Notes: a model not told the origin generated them from the letters alone. A stretch of DNA of 14,927 bases from CAUYUA01 sp963575675 (GCA_963575675.1 CAUYUA010000268.1:1-14927), one strand, 5' to 3'; counted from the stretch's first letter, positions 1-7,924 are shown. Made by a program: numbers and translations.

Positions 1-518
1 TCGGTTGAAGCGCCGCCGGTGATGGTTTCGGCGTTGCTGACGGTGAGGCTGTTGTCGCCGCCGCCGCTCAGGGCCAGAGTGTCTACGCCGCCGGCGAGGT
101 TCACCGACATTCCGGAGGCTGAGGAATTTAAATAAACTTTGTCGGCTGAAGCGCCGCCGATTAAGGTTTCGACGTCGGTGATGGTGATCGAGTTGTTGAC
201 TGCGCCCAGTATGACGACGTCGGTTGAGGAGCCGCCGCTCAACGTTTCAACACCAGAAATAGTTAAAGTATTATTAATATTAGTCATTATCACGACGTCG
301 GTGGAGACGCCGCCGAAAATCGTTTCTGTGTTGGCGATTGTTAAACTGTTTACGCCGGAACCGGAAAATATTAACGAATCATTGCCGCCGCCAAGGTCTA
401 CGCTGACGCCAGTGACGGGTGCGCCGATCGTAATGGCGTCTGCCCCTGTGCCACTGGTGAGGGTGTCGAACCCATTGATGGTGATGGTGTTCGGGGTGTT
501 GCCAAGAGCGATCGTCAT
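1..518 (-). CDS. Beta-strand-repeat (RTX-like) surface/secreted protein, N-terminal part, cut by window edge
   Basis: The frame is open from an ATG at 516-518 to the left edge, giving the first 172 residues; the stop codon lies outside. A strong ribosome binding site (AAGGAGA, 525-531) stands 6 bases before the ATG and fixes the start. The protein begins MTIALGNTPNTITINGFDTL with no signal peptide. It is then built of tandem units of the type NNTLTISGVETLSGG plus STDVVILGAV (26 residues, 78 bp), alternating with Gly/Asp-rich stretches such as DLGGGNDSLIFSG and LAGGVDTLALSGGGD that resemble RTX calcium-binding beta-roll turns. Such Gly-, Thr- and Asp-rich, cysteine-free repeats are typical of large exported adhesin-like proteins. 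Type I export is inferred from the missing signal peptide and from the RTX-bearing neighbour; the C-terminal signal that would prove it is not in the window. The exact function is unknown. Confidence 0.8.
   Translation of the reverse strand, partial: MTIALGNTPNTITINGFDTLTSGTGADAITIGAPVTGVSVDLGGGNDSLIFSGSGVNSLTIANTETIFGGVSTDVVIMTNINNTLTISGVETLSGGSSTDVVILGAVNNSITITDVETLIGGASADKVYLNSSASGMSVNLAGGVDTLALSGGGDNSLTVSNAETITGGAST
29..335 (-). repeat. Tandem 26-residue (78-bp) beta-strand repeats
   Basis: Within the truncated protein the core N-[ST]-[LI]-T-[IV]-x-x-x-E-T-[IL]-x-G-G-x-[SA]-[TA]-D recurs at least four times. Two neighbouring units follow each other at exactly 26 residues; another is separated by a longer insert with a Gly-rich turn. 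The array runs on past the left edge of the window, so the total copy number is unknown. Confidence 0.7.
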
Positions 519-627
519 TTGATATCTCCTTATGCTTGCTCTTTATCAAGCATTTTCACAGCAGGACGTTTATGACCCGTGCGCCGCTATGAGTCAGGTT
601 TCTGGTTCCCGTCATTCTGACAGGCGT

Positions 628-663
628 CCCATAGAGAAACTTTCCAAAAAGTCTCTCTATGGG
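628..663. repeat. Hairpin-forming inverted repeat
   Basis: CCCATAGAGAAACT at 628-641 pairs with AGTCTCTCTATGGG at 650-663, 13 of 14 positions, and two further T-A pairs close the loop. No T-run follows on the minus strand. It lies about 110 bases upstream of the left repeat-protein gene and about 730 bases downstream of the 2020-aa gene. It could be a transcript-processing or termination structure for the latter, a regulatory element for the former, or part of a decayed mobile element. Confidence 0.6.
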
Positions 664-701
664 TCCGTCCAAATTACTCTCTTGAAAAACGAAAATCAAT
701 C

Positions 702-748
702 GCGATGGCGGAGCAGGCAAAAATCTTTAAGAAATCGCTTGCCATCGC
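702..748. repeat. Spaced 8-bp inverted repeat
   Basis: GCGATGGC at 702-709 is perfectly repeated in inverse orientation as GCCATCGC at 741-748, with 31 bases between. The spacing makes it a weak hairpin. Its role is unknown. Confidence 0.4.
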
Positions 749-817
749 TACGCTTCGCATCACAAAAAAATGTATTTGCATGATTTTATCTGGAAAAATT
801 TTCCTACCTCAAATAGG

Positions 818-833
818 GAGCCTGTCCAAAAAC
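818..833. mobile_element. Solo IS-end-like sequence
   Basis: GAGCCTGTCCAAAAAC resembles the terminal inverted repeats of IS5-superfamily elements. It closely matches both ends of the 41-bp element at 10974-11014 (GAGCCTGTCCGGAAA, and GGGTCTGTCCAAAAAC when read in reverse complement). No transposase frame is present next to it, so it is at most a relic end. Confidence 0.35.
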
Positions 834-1395
834 AACACAATTGTGTGCGAATCGGAATTACGTCTTTTGCACATACAGAATTAGATCGCATATCTACCAT
901 AGAAACATTAAATCAAAAAAATATATAATTTTTACATACAAATACATATATGCATCTTGCGAAAAGACACATAAAAAACAATTGAGTTTTCGCGTGAAGA
1001 TTGTGAATATATATCCACAATGATGTATGTTTCTGATTTGCAAAACTAAAAAAAGACGGTTAGTTTATCTGGATTGATTTGATTCTGTAATGATTATTGC
1101 AAGATTTTTCTATTTATTTCCTTTATTTATAGCGCTTTGATCATATTCTAAAAACTTTAGAAAAAATCGCGTCATCGTTTTTCTGAGTTAAAAAATTCAT
1201 GGAATTGCAGGAAAAAACAGAAATATCGTGGTGTCGGCGCAATTTGTATTTTATAAAAAATTATCCGACAAGAAACGACGAAAAATAACAACGCGCCCAC
1301 ATAAATTTTTGAAAAAATTGGTTTCTTCTCTAAAAAAAACTCGAAAATTCTAAAATGCGGACGCATTACCCTCTCTTGATTTTCTCGACGCAGCT

Positions 1396-4300
1396 TCAAG
1401 TCGTTGAAACGAGGATATCAGACGCTCCAAATGTTCGGACGTTCAGAGAAGCAAGCAGAACGCTTGAACTTGAGCCGACGCCATCGGCGTCATAATATAA
1501 ATTTCCATTGCTTGTATTAAAGATGAGTTGACTCAATGATCCGACTGCGGATCCCGTTGCATTCGAAACAAAAGCGGCGCCCGAAGAAAGTTGAGAAATG
1601 GAGATGTTCCCAAAATTCGGGCTGACGATCTGTATTTTATCGGCGCCTCTGACGAAATCGGTAATTGTGTCGCCTCCCTCGGATGAAAAGAGGTATCGGA
1701 ACACATCATTTCCTGCGCCGCCGACCAATGTGTCGCCGCCGTTTCCTCCAACGAGCGTGTCGTTTCCGACGCCGCCGGAGAGCCTATTCACCCCGGAGTT
1801 TCCAAACATCGTGTTGTTTTTGGCGTTTCCCGTTCCATTAATATTTCCGGAGCCGAGAAGCGTCAAATCGTTGACGGCGGCCATTGCTGAGAAATCGGTT
1901 GTCTCAGACGCTCTCCAAGAAAGCGTTCCAGAGCCGTTTTTGTTGTCGATGACCGCGATTTGATTGGCCGTCGCCGCTCCATCGATGATCACGTTTATTC
2001 CCGCTTTGACAAACGACGAAGCGAACAAATTATCCGCGCTATCCATCAAAGAAGAATATGTCAAAGCGCCTGAGCCGTTTCTCGCGTCGATTTCTGAAAT
2101 TTGAGAAACTCTTGCGGTGTTCGTCACAGAGACGTTGACATTCTGCGTAATAAACGAGCTTACGTATCCGTATGAGAAAAGGTTTTCAACCGTATCTGTA
2201 ATCGACGTTGCTGTTGTTGTTCCAGAACCGTTTGCGGAATCAATGTCCACTAATTGAGAAATCGTTGCTGCGTTTGTGACAACGACATTGGTTCCGCTCA
2301 CAATGAAGATGCTTGTCTCTTCATATGGCATAAGGTTTTCGACGGCGTCTCTGATTGACGCGGTGGTCGTTCTTCCAATGCCGTTTGTTGAATCAATGGT
2401 TTTCAATTGCGCAATTGTCGCGGAGCCCAGCACCGACACATTAACGCCGGGAAGAACGCGCGAAGAAATGACTCCTGATGGAAACAGGTTGGCGATCGTG
2501 TCGGAGATCATGGCGGCGGGCGTCGCAAGTATAAAGTCGGCGACGGCAATTCCTCCTCTTCCGTCGTTGGCGGTGACGCGGATCGTTAAATCCGGCGTGA
2601 GGTTCGGAACTCTGCCCGTGAACACGCGCGCGCCGGCGTTGAAATTTAGCCAGGACGGCAAGGCTTGAGCCACGCCGTTATTGACGATTTGTGCGGAGTA
2701 ACTCAGCACATCACTGTCTTGATCACGGAAAACGTCGGATGCAATCGTAAAATTAATGGATTGTTGCTCCGTTGCGGACTGGTTGGGGATGGCGTTCGCA
2801 ACCGCCGGAACATGGTTGAGAAAACTGGAGGGCTGATCGTTTATTTGCACTCTATAGATTTGATCGCCGCCAACTCCGGAGACCTGATTGTGAGCGTAAT
2901 AATTAAATGAAACATAGCGACCATCTGCGGAAATGGAGGGAGAATAACGATAGTCGTTTGGAAGAGAACCGGACCCCGTGATGGTCAGTTTTTTTATCGT
3001 TCTTTCCTGTATGTCCTTGACGAAAACGTCCAAGCTTCCGTTCGCGTCGTTTTCAACCAAATTGTCTGCGAAGCTTTCAAAGGCGATGTAACGTCCGTCC
3101 GAGGAAATTGAGGGAGAAAAACTGCCGCCGTTTCCCTGCACTCCATAGCTTCCTGTGCTGACTCTGACGACCGCTCCCGTTCGCATATCCTTGACAAAGA
3201 CGTCGGAGATTCCGTTCGTGTCATCGATCACCAGGTTGTTGGCTTGACTTTCAAACGCCACATAACGCCCATCGGAAGAAATGACGCAAGAAGAGCTGGC
3301 GTTGTTTGACTCAAGACCGGAGTTTGTAAGGCTGACCCTGGTTATGGTTCCATCCTGCATATCTCGAACGAAAATATCGGCCTGTTCATTCGTATCGCTC
3401 TCAACCAAATTTTTGGCTCGACTTTCGAATGCGACGTAGCGTCCATCTCCGGAAATAGAAGGCGATGAACTCGCGCTATCCGCCTGAACGCCGCTCGCCG
3501 TCACGTTGACTCTGGCGATGCTTCCCGTCAGAACATCCTTGCGGAAAATATCCACAATGCGGTTTGTGTCGCCGGTCACAAAATTACTGGCGTCGCTGCA
3601 AAACGCCACGTAACGCCCATTCAAGGACATGGAGGAAGAAAAACTGCCGCCGTTCCCTTGAGCGCCGTTAAGCCCAGAGCTGATTCTGGATATTGATCCC
3701 GATTGCACGTCTTTGAAGAAAATGTCGGAAGCGCCGTTGGTGTCGCCGGTCACCAAGTTTCCTGCGCGACTTTCAAACGCCACATAACGACCGTCCGAGG
3801 AAATCGTGGGGGAAAAGCTGCCGTTGTTCCCTTGAGCGCCGTTAAGCCCAGAGCTGATTCTGGTTATCGTTTCGGTTTGTATGTCTTTGACGAAAATATC
3901 CGCAGCGCCGTTGGTGTCGCCCGCGACAAAATTATTCGACCAGCTGAAAAACGCCGCATAACGGCCGTCGGAGGAAAGCGATGACGAACCACTCACGCCG
4001 TTCCCGGCAACGCGATTGGTCGCAGAGCCGACCACGGATTGAGACACCACAATAGGAACCAAACTCGCCGGCGTCGCCAGCGTGAAGTTCGAGCTGACGC
4101 TTCCTCCTTTGCCGTCCCGAGCCGTAATGCGGATCGTCAAATTAGGCGTGTTGTCCGGAACGACGCCGGTAAAGCTGCGGGAATTGACCGTGTATCTTAA
4201 CCATGACGGCAAATCCTGAGCCACGCCGCCGACGACCATTTGTGCGGCGTAGACCAAATCATCGCCGTCCGGGTCGCTGAAGGCGTTGGATGGAATGGTG

Positions 4301-7300
4301 AAGCCAACAGATTCACGTTCGGTGAACGATTGGTCGGAGAGCGCGTTGAGAACGACCGGCGCTCGGTTCGCAGGAGGCGTCTCGATGACGAAGTTGGTGT
4401 TGACGCGACCGCCTCGACCGTCGTCGGCGACGACGCGAATAAGAAGGTCAGGCGTATTGTTGGGAACTCTTCCCGTGAATACGCGCGCGCCGGCGTTAAA
4501 GCTGAGCCACGCCGGCAAAGCTTGAGCCACGCCTCCAACAACCATTTGTGCGGAATAGGTCAACACATCGCCGTCCGGATCGCTGAAAACGTCGGACGGA
4601 ACCATAAAGTTAACAGACTGCTGTTCGTTGACCGATAAAGTCTCTATCGAGTTCACGACGACCGGAACTCGGTTTGGAACGCTCGAAGGTTGGGTGTTGA
4701 TCTGAACTCTGTACACCTGGTCGCCGCCGACCCCAGGAATCAGATTGCTGGCCCAACTATAGAATGTGACATAACTTCCGTCAGAAGAAATCGATGGAAA
4801 AAAACTGCTGTTGTTTGATTGAACGCCGCTGGTTGCGGAGCTGATTCTGCTGATTGCTCCTGTTTGCATGTCCTTGATGAAGATATCCATAACGCCGTTG
4901 GCGTCGACGGAAACCAGATTTCTTGCATAACTGTAGAACGCAACATAGCGTCCATCCGAAGAAATCGATGGACCCCAGCTTCCTCCATTGCCCTGAGAGC
5001 CGTTGGTCGAAGTGCTGACCCGGGAGACCACTCCCGTCACCATGTCTTTGACGAAAACATCCGATGCGTCGTTCGTGTCGCCGAAAACCAGATTGTTGGA
5101 GAGGCTTTCGAACGCGACATAACGTCCGTTCGAAGAGATCGAGGCGAAGGAACTGGCGCCGCCCCCTTGATCGCCATTCGAGGCGACGCTAACTCTCGTG
5201 ACCGCTCCTGTCTCCATATCCCGAATGAAAACGTCGGACTGTCCGTTCGTGTCGCCCGCAACCAAATTGCTCGCGGAACTCTGAAACGCAACGAAACGAC
5301 CATCCGAGGAAATAACGGCGGAAGAACTCGCATTGTTTCCTTGAGCGCCGCTCGAAGAAGAGCTGACTCTGGTGATCGCTCCCGTTTGTACGTTTTTGAC
5401 AAAAACGTCGGACTGTCCGTTCGTATCGCCTGCAACCAGATTGCTCGCGACGCTCTGGAACGCGACAAGCACGCCATCCGAGGAGACAACAGGAAAAGAA
5501 CTCTCATTGTTTCCTTGTTGGCCAGAGGCGGAGATGTTGACTCTGGCGATTTCCCCGGTTCGCACATTCTTGATGAAGATATCGGATTTTCCGTTCGTAT
5601 CGTTCTCGACAAGATTACTGGATTTGCTTTCGAACACAACATAAGAAGAATTTGAAGAAAGAGATGCGTGAGAGCTGTCTCCGTTCGCCTGGTTGCCGTC
5701 GAGCGTGGTGCTGACTCGGGCGATCGCTCCGGTCTGCATGTCTTTTACAAAGACATCCATGGCGTTGTTTGTGTCGCCTAAGATGAAGTTGTTCGCCCAA
5801 CTGTAAAACACCACATAACGACCGTCCGAGGAGATCGACGCCGAATTGCTGACGCTGTTGCCCTGAGCCCAATTGGCTGTGGAGCTCACTAAAATCTGCG
5901 CAACCACGACCGGAGCCTGATTGGCGGGCGTCGCCAACGTAAAGTCCGCGCCGACGTTTCCGCCTCGACCATCATCAACCGTGACGCGAATTGTCAAATT
6001 CGGTCCGTCGTTTGGAACAAGGCCGTTAAAAGTATGGGTGTCGGCGTTGAAGCTCAACCATGACGGCAGCGCTTGAGCCACGCCGTTCACGACAATTTGC
6101 GCAGAATAACTTAGAGAGTCGCTGTCTTGATCGTTGAACGTGTTTGATGGAATTGTAAAATCAAGAAACTGCTGCTCCATAATAGACTGGTTGACGATCG
6201 GATTGACGACGACCGGAGCATGATTCGAGAAATAAGAGGCCTGAGAATTTATTTGAACCTTATAGACCTGATAGCTGTTGGCGCCGGCAATTAAATTATC
6301 TGCCTGGCTCTTGAACGATATATAGCTTCCATCCGAAGAAATGGATAGATATGAACTCGAATAATTTCCTTGGACTCCATTATCGGACATACTGACTCTG
6401 GTTATTGTCCCAGTCTGCATGTCTTTAACAAAGACATCCAGAGACGCGTTCGTGTCTCCGGAAGCCAGATTGGAAGCCTTGCTGAAAAATGCAATATAAC
6501 GACCATCCGAAGAAATAGAGGGTTGAGAGCTATAGCCGTTTCCTTCCGCGCCGTTGCTTGCCGTGCTGACTCTGGTTATTGTCCCCGTTTTCATATCCTT
6601 GACGAAGATATCGGGAACTCCATTCGTGTCGCCCGCAACCAAATTCTGGGATTCGCTCTGGAAGACAACGTAACGGCCATCCTCTGAAATCTTTGGAGAA
6701 GAACAAAGACCATTTCCCTGACCGCCGCTACTTGTGACGCTGACTCTGGTTATCGTCTCCGTCTGTCTGTCCTTAACAAAAATATCTGACTTATTATTTG
6801 TATCGTTCGAAACCAAATTGCTTGCGGAGCTTTCGAAAGCAATATAACGGCCATCCGATGAGACGGATGAAGACGAGCTGTCGTCATTTCCTTCAACGCC
6901 GTCGACGAATGCGCTGACTCTGGTTGTTGCTCCGGTGTTGATGTCCTTTATAAAGACATCTTCTCTTTCATTCGCGTCGCCCGCGACCAGATTCCCGGCT
7001 CTACTACGAAACGTGATGTAACGTCCGTTCGAAGAAATAGAAGCGGAAGAGCTGTAGTCGTTTCCTTGAGCGCCATTGCTTGCCGTGCTGACTCTGGTTA
7101 TCGTCCCGGTTTGCCGGTCCTTAAGGAAAACATCGCGCCGACCATTTGTGTCGCCCGCAACCAAGTTGCTGGCGTCGCTTTCAAACACAACGTAACGACC
7201 ATCGGCGGAAACCGACGGAGAAAAACTTTGGTTGTTTCCTTCCGCGCCATTGCTTGCCGCGCTGATTCTGGTGACCGTTCCGGTCTGTGTGTCTTTAATA

Positions 7301-7458
7301 AAAATATCGCGCTGTCCATTTGTGTCTCCTGCGACGAGATTATTGGCGTCGCTTTCAAACACAACATAGCGTCCATCTGACGAAATTGATGAGGCTTCGC
7401 TGCGATTATTTCCTTGTGTCCCGTTTGGAAGAGAGCTAACCAAAGAGATGAGGCTCAT
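1396..7458 (-). CDS. Type I-secreted multidomain protein: three seven-bladed PD40 beta-propellers, four CADG domains, RTX C-terminus
   Basis: The 2020-residue protein starts at the ATG 7456-7458 behind a GGGAGAG ribosome binding site and has no signal peptide. Domains in order, with rough residues: propeller 1 (1-405), cadherin/Ig-like CADG/He_PIG domain 1 (410-510), propeller 2 (512-920), CADG 2 (923-1024), CADG 3 (1026-1130), propeller 3 (1133-1540), CADG 4 (1543-1645), four 51-residue repeats (1650-1850), RTX nonapeptides such as GGVGNDTLVGG and GGAGNDVF (1873-1925), and a C-terminal secretion region containing TITDFVRGADKIQI and ending ASDILVSTT. Each propeller has exactly seven blades with the core SSDGRYVAFES plus NLVAGDTNGxxDVFVKD. 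The RTX and C-terminal features mark a substrate of a type I (ABC-MFP-TolC) secretion system, released or cell-attached and calcium-dependent. PD40/TolB-type propellers usually bind ligands or partner proteins; no catalytic motif is visible. An adhesin or sugar-binding role is inference. Confidence 0.93.
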   Translation of the reverse strand: MSLISLVSSLPNGTQGNNRSEASSISSDGRYVVFESDANNLVAGDTNGQRDIFIKDTQTGTVTRISAASNGAEGNNQSFSPSVSADGRYVVFESDASNLVAGDTNGRRDVFLKDRQTGTITRVSTASNGAQGNDYSSSASISSNGRYITFRSRAGNLVAGDANEREDVFIKDINTGATTRVSAFVDGVEGNDDSSSSSVSSDGRYIAFESSASNLVSNDTNNKSDIFVKDRQTETITRVSVTSSGGQGNGLCSSPKISEDGRYVVFQSESQNLVAGDTNGVPDIFVKDMKTGTITRVSTASNGAEGNGYSSQPSISSDGRYIAFFSKASNLASGDTNASLDVFVKDMQTGTITRVSMSDNGVQGNYSSSYLSISSDGSYISFKSQADNLIAGANSYQVYKVQINSQASYFSNHAPVVVNPIVNQSIMEQQFLDFTIPSNTFNDQDSDSLSYSAQIVVNGVAQALPSWLSFNADTHTFNGLVPNDGPNLTIRVTVDDGRGGNVGADFTLATPANQAPVVVAQILVSSTANWAQGNSVSNSASISSDGRYVVFYSWANNFILGDTNNAMDVFVKDMQTGAIARVSTTLDGNQANGDSSHASLSSNSSYVVFESKSSNLVENDTNGKSDIFIKNVRTGEIARVNISASGQQGNNESSFPVVSSDGVLVAFQSVASNLVAGDTNGQSDVFVKNVQTGAITRVSSSSSGAQGNNASSSAVISSDGRFVAFQSSASNLVAGDTNGQSDVFIRDMETGAVTRVSVASNGDQGGGASSFASISSNGRYVAFESLSNNLVFGDTNDASDVFVKDMVTGVVSRVSTSTNGSQGNGGSWGPSISSDGRYVAFYSYARNLVSVDANGVMDIFIKDMQTGAISRISSATSGVQSNNSSFFPSISSDGSYVTFYSWASNLIPGVGGDQVYRVQINTQPSSVPNRVPVVVNSIETLSVNEQQSVNFMVPSDVFSDPDGDVLTYSAQMVVGGVAQALPAWLSFNAGARVFTGRVPNNTPDLLIRVVADDGRGGRVNTNFVIETPPANRAPVVLNALSDQSFTERESVGFTIPSNAFSDPDGDDLVYAAQMVVGGVAQDLPSWLRYTVNSRSFTGVVPDNTPNLTIRITARDGKGGSVSSNFTLATPASLVPIVVSQSVVGSATNRVAGNGVSGSSSLSSDGRYAAFFSWSNNFVAGDTNGAADIFVKDIQTETITRISSGLNGAQGNNGSFSPTISSDGRYVAFESRAGNLVTGDTNGASDIFFKDVQSGSISRISSGLNGAQGNGGSFSSSMSLNGRYVAFCSDASNFVTGDTNRIVDIFRKDVLTGSIARVNVTASGVQADSASSSPSISGDGRYVAFESRAKNLVESDTNEQADIFVRDMQDGTITRVSLTNSGLESNNASSSCVISSDGRYVAFESQANNLVIDDTNGISDVFVKDMRTGAVVRVSTGSYGVQGNGGSFSPSISSDGRYIAFESFADNLVENDANGSLDVFVKDIQERTIKKLTITGSGSLPNDYRYSPSISADGRYVSFNYYAHNQVSGVGGDQIYRVQINDQPSSFLNHVPAVANAIPNQSATEQQSINFTIASDVFRDQDSDVLSYSAQIVNNGVAQALPSWLNFNAGARVFTGRVPNLTPDLTIRVTANDGRGGIAVADFILATPAAMISDTIANLFPSGVISSRVLPGVNVSVLGSATIAQLKTIDSTNGIGRTTTASIRDAVENLMPYEETSIFIVSGTNVVVTNAATISQLVDIDSANGSGTTTATSITDTVENLFSYGYVSSFITQNVNVSVTNTARVSQISEIDARNGSGALTYSSLMDSADNLFASSFVKAGINVIIDGAATANQIAVIDNKNGSGTLSWRASETTDFSAMAAVNDLTLLGSGNINGTGNAKNNTMFGNSGVNRLSGGVGNDTLVGGNGGDTLVGGAGNDVFRYLFSSEGGDTITDFVRGADKIQIVSPNFGNISISQLSSGAAFVSNATGSAVGSLSQLIFNTSNGNLYYDADGVGSSSSVLLASLNVRTFGASDILVSTT
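1690..1840 (-). repeat. RTX calcium-binding nonapeptide repeats
   Basis: The translation contains GxxNRLSGGVGNDTLVGG followed by NGGDTLVGG and AGNDVF, matching the GGxGxDxUx consensus that folds into a Ca2+-binding beta-roll outside the cell. It directly precedes the C-terminal secretion region. Confidence 0.85.
1905..2505 (-). repeat. Four tandem ~51-residue repeats of unrecognised type
   Basis: Four consecutive units share the pattern D-[TS]-[AIV]-[AE]-x-NL[FM], then a V-N-V-x-V strand, then ATIxQLxxID and xxNGSG. Units two and three are both 51 residues long (153 bp). Alternating hydrophobic residues suggest beta-structure with one short helix per unit. I do not recognise a named family. 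Confidence 0.7.
2840..4050 (-). repeat. Seven PD40 blades (propeller 3)
   Basis: Seven DGRY[VIA][AS]F cores occur at a spacing of about 58 residues (174 bp). The last blade ends GVGGDQIYRVQIN, as in propeller 2. Two blades share a 37-bp identical stretch (3653-3689 and 3827-3863). Confidence 0.8.
4690..5900 (-). repeat. Seven PD40 blades (propeller 2)
   Basis: Seven blades with cores from RYVVFYSWANN to SYVTFYSWASN. The third blade is degenerate at the core (GVLVAFQS). The array is bounded by a CADG domain on each side. Confidence 0.8.
6240..7440 (-). repeat. Seven PD40 blades (propeller 1)
   Basis: Seven blades from RYVVFESDANN to SYISFKSQADN make up the N-terminus of the protein. The loop after each core carries AGDTNGxxD, which looks like a short Asp/Asn cation-binding loop; metal binding there is not established. 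Confidence 0.8.
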
Positions 7459-7590
7459 GGAACTCTCCCACTCACTTATGCATTTGAAATGACATAGAGT
7501 TTATTGTGCCTAACGGCGAGAATAAATGCAATGGTCATATTTCAATTCAAGACGATCAGACATGATCTCGATGTTCTCTTTGGGGTTTCA

Positions 7591-7627
7591 TGAGTGAAAA
7601 TAAGTGAAAATGAGTGAAAATGAATAA
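7591..7627. promoter_or_regulatory. Tandem 10-bp direct repeats, possible operator
   Basis: TGAGTGAAAA, TAAGTGAAAA and TGAGTGAAAA follow head to tail, with a degenerate fourth unit TGAATAA. They sit about 130-170 bases upstream of the 2020-aa gene. A 10-bp period puts each unit on nearly the same DNA face, as expected for cooperative binding by a regulator or for a bent A-tract element. It could also be plain slippage-derived repeat. Confidence 0.5.
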
Positions 7628-7781
7628 AGATTAGAAAGGTTCAGAGAGTGCGTTCTCAGTCGCTTAGGCCAAGGGCGGAAGCTTCTTCTATTCGCGAAGA
7701 GATATTCCTCTGAAGTCCTTTGTTTGTAGTGTGTTATGGATTGCGATGTCTTGTAAGGCGTTGCTCTAGGGCTTTGAGTGC

Positions 7782-7799
7782 TTTATAATTTATTATAAA
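7782..7799. repeat. A/T-only palindrome
   Basis: TTTATAAT and ATTATAAA form a perfect 8-bp inverted repeat around a TT centre. It could be a dimeric regulator site or part of a promoter region. Confidence 0.4.
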
Positions 7800-7830
7800 C
7801 AAACAATTCCAGAGGAAGATCGCTTCGCGA

Positions 7831-7858
7831 ATAAGGGGGGCTTTCTCTCCCCCCTTAT
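7831..7858. terminator. Strong G/C hairpin, candidate terminator
   Basis: ATAAGGGGGG (7831-7840) pairs perfectly with CCCCCCTTAT (7849-7858) around an 8-base loop. The stem lies about 90 bases downstream of the methyltransferase stop. No long T-run follows on either strand, so a role in transcript end formation is plausible but unproven. Confidence 0.45.
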
Positions 7859-7924
7859 GATCCCCCACAACCAGGAACACAGTCCCTGGACCCTTTTAAT
7901 TTTTATGTAAAAATCGAAGAGCAT

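Larger units (their letters stand above)
519..1395. other. A/T-rich intergenic region without convincing genes
   Basis: This 877-base stretch separates the two secreted repeat-protein genes and is markedly A/T-rich, especially from about 760 to 1380. Short open frames on both strands lack a good ribosome binding site and have low-complexity, Phe/Lys/Ile-rich translations, so I do not call them. It holds a strong hairpin (628-663), a looser inverted repeat (702-709 with 741-748) and an IS-end-like 16-mer (818-833). It must also carry the promoter of the left gene and the 3' end of the 2020-aa gene's transcript, but I cannot place either with confidence. Confidence 0.6.

Noticed and set aside
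532..783. 83-codon plus-strand frame
   Set aside because: It runs through the hairpin at 628-663, has no recognisable domain and no convincing ribosome binding site.
841..1023. 60-codon plus-strand frame
   Set aside because: A/T-rich, low-complexity translation with no family resemblance.
1172..1399. 75-codon minus-strand frame overlapping the end of the 2020-aa gene
   Set aside because: It starts at a TTG without a ribosome binding site, and its translation is a low-complexity Phe/Ile/Lys-rich product of A/T-rich DNA. The hydrophobic stretch is what such DNA gives by chance.
4819..5655. Long plus-strand open frame of 278 codons
   Set aside because: It runs antisense through the propeller repeats. 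Its translation merely mirrors the repeat period, and other plus-strand frames in the same gene do likewise.
1396..7458. CRISPR array suggested by the regular repeats
   Set aside because: The repeats have 174-bp and longer periods, are diverged at DNA level and lie within one intact coding frame, so they are protein repeats.
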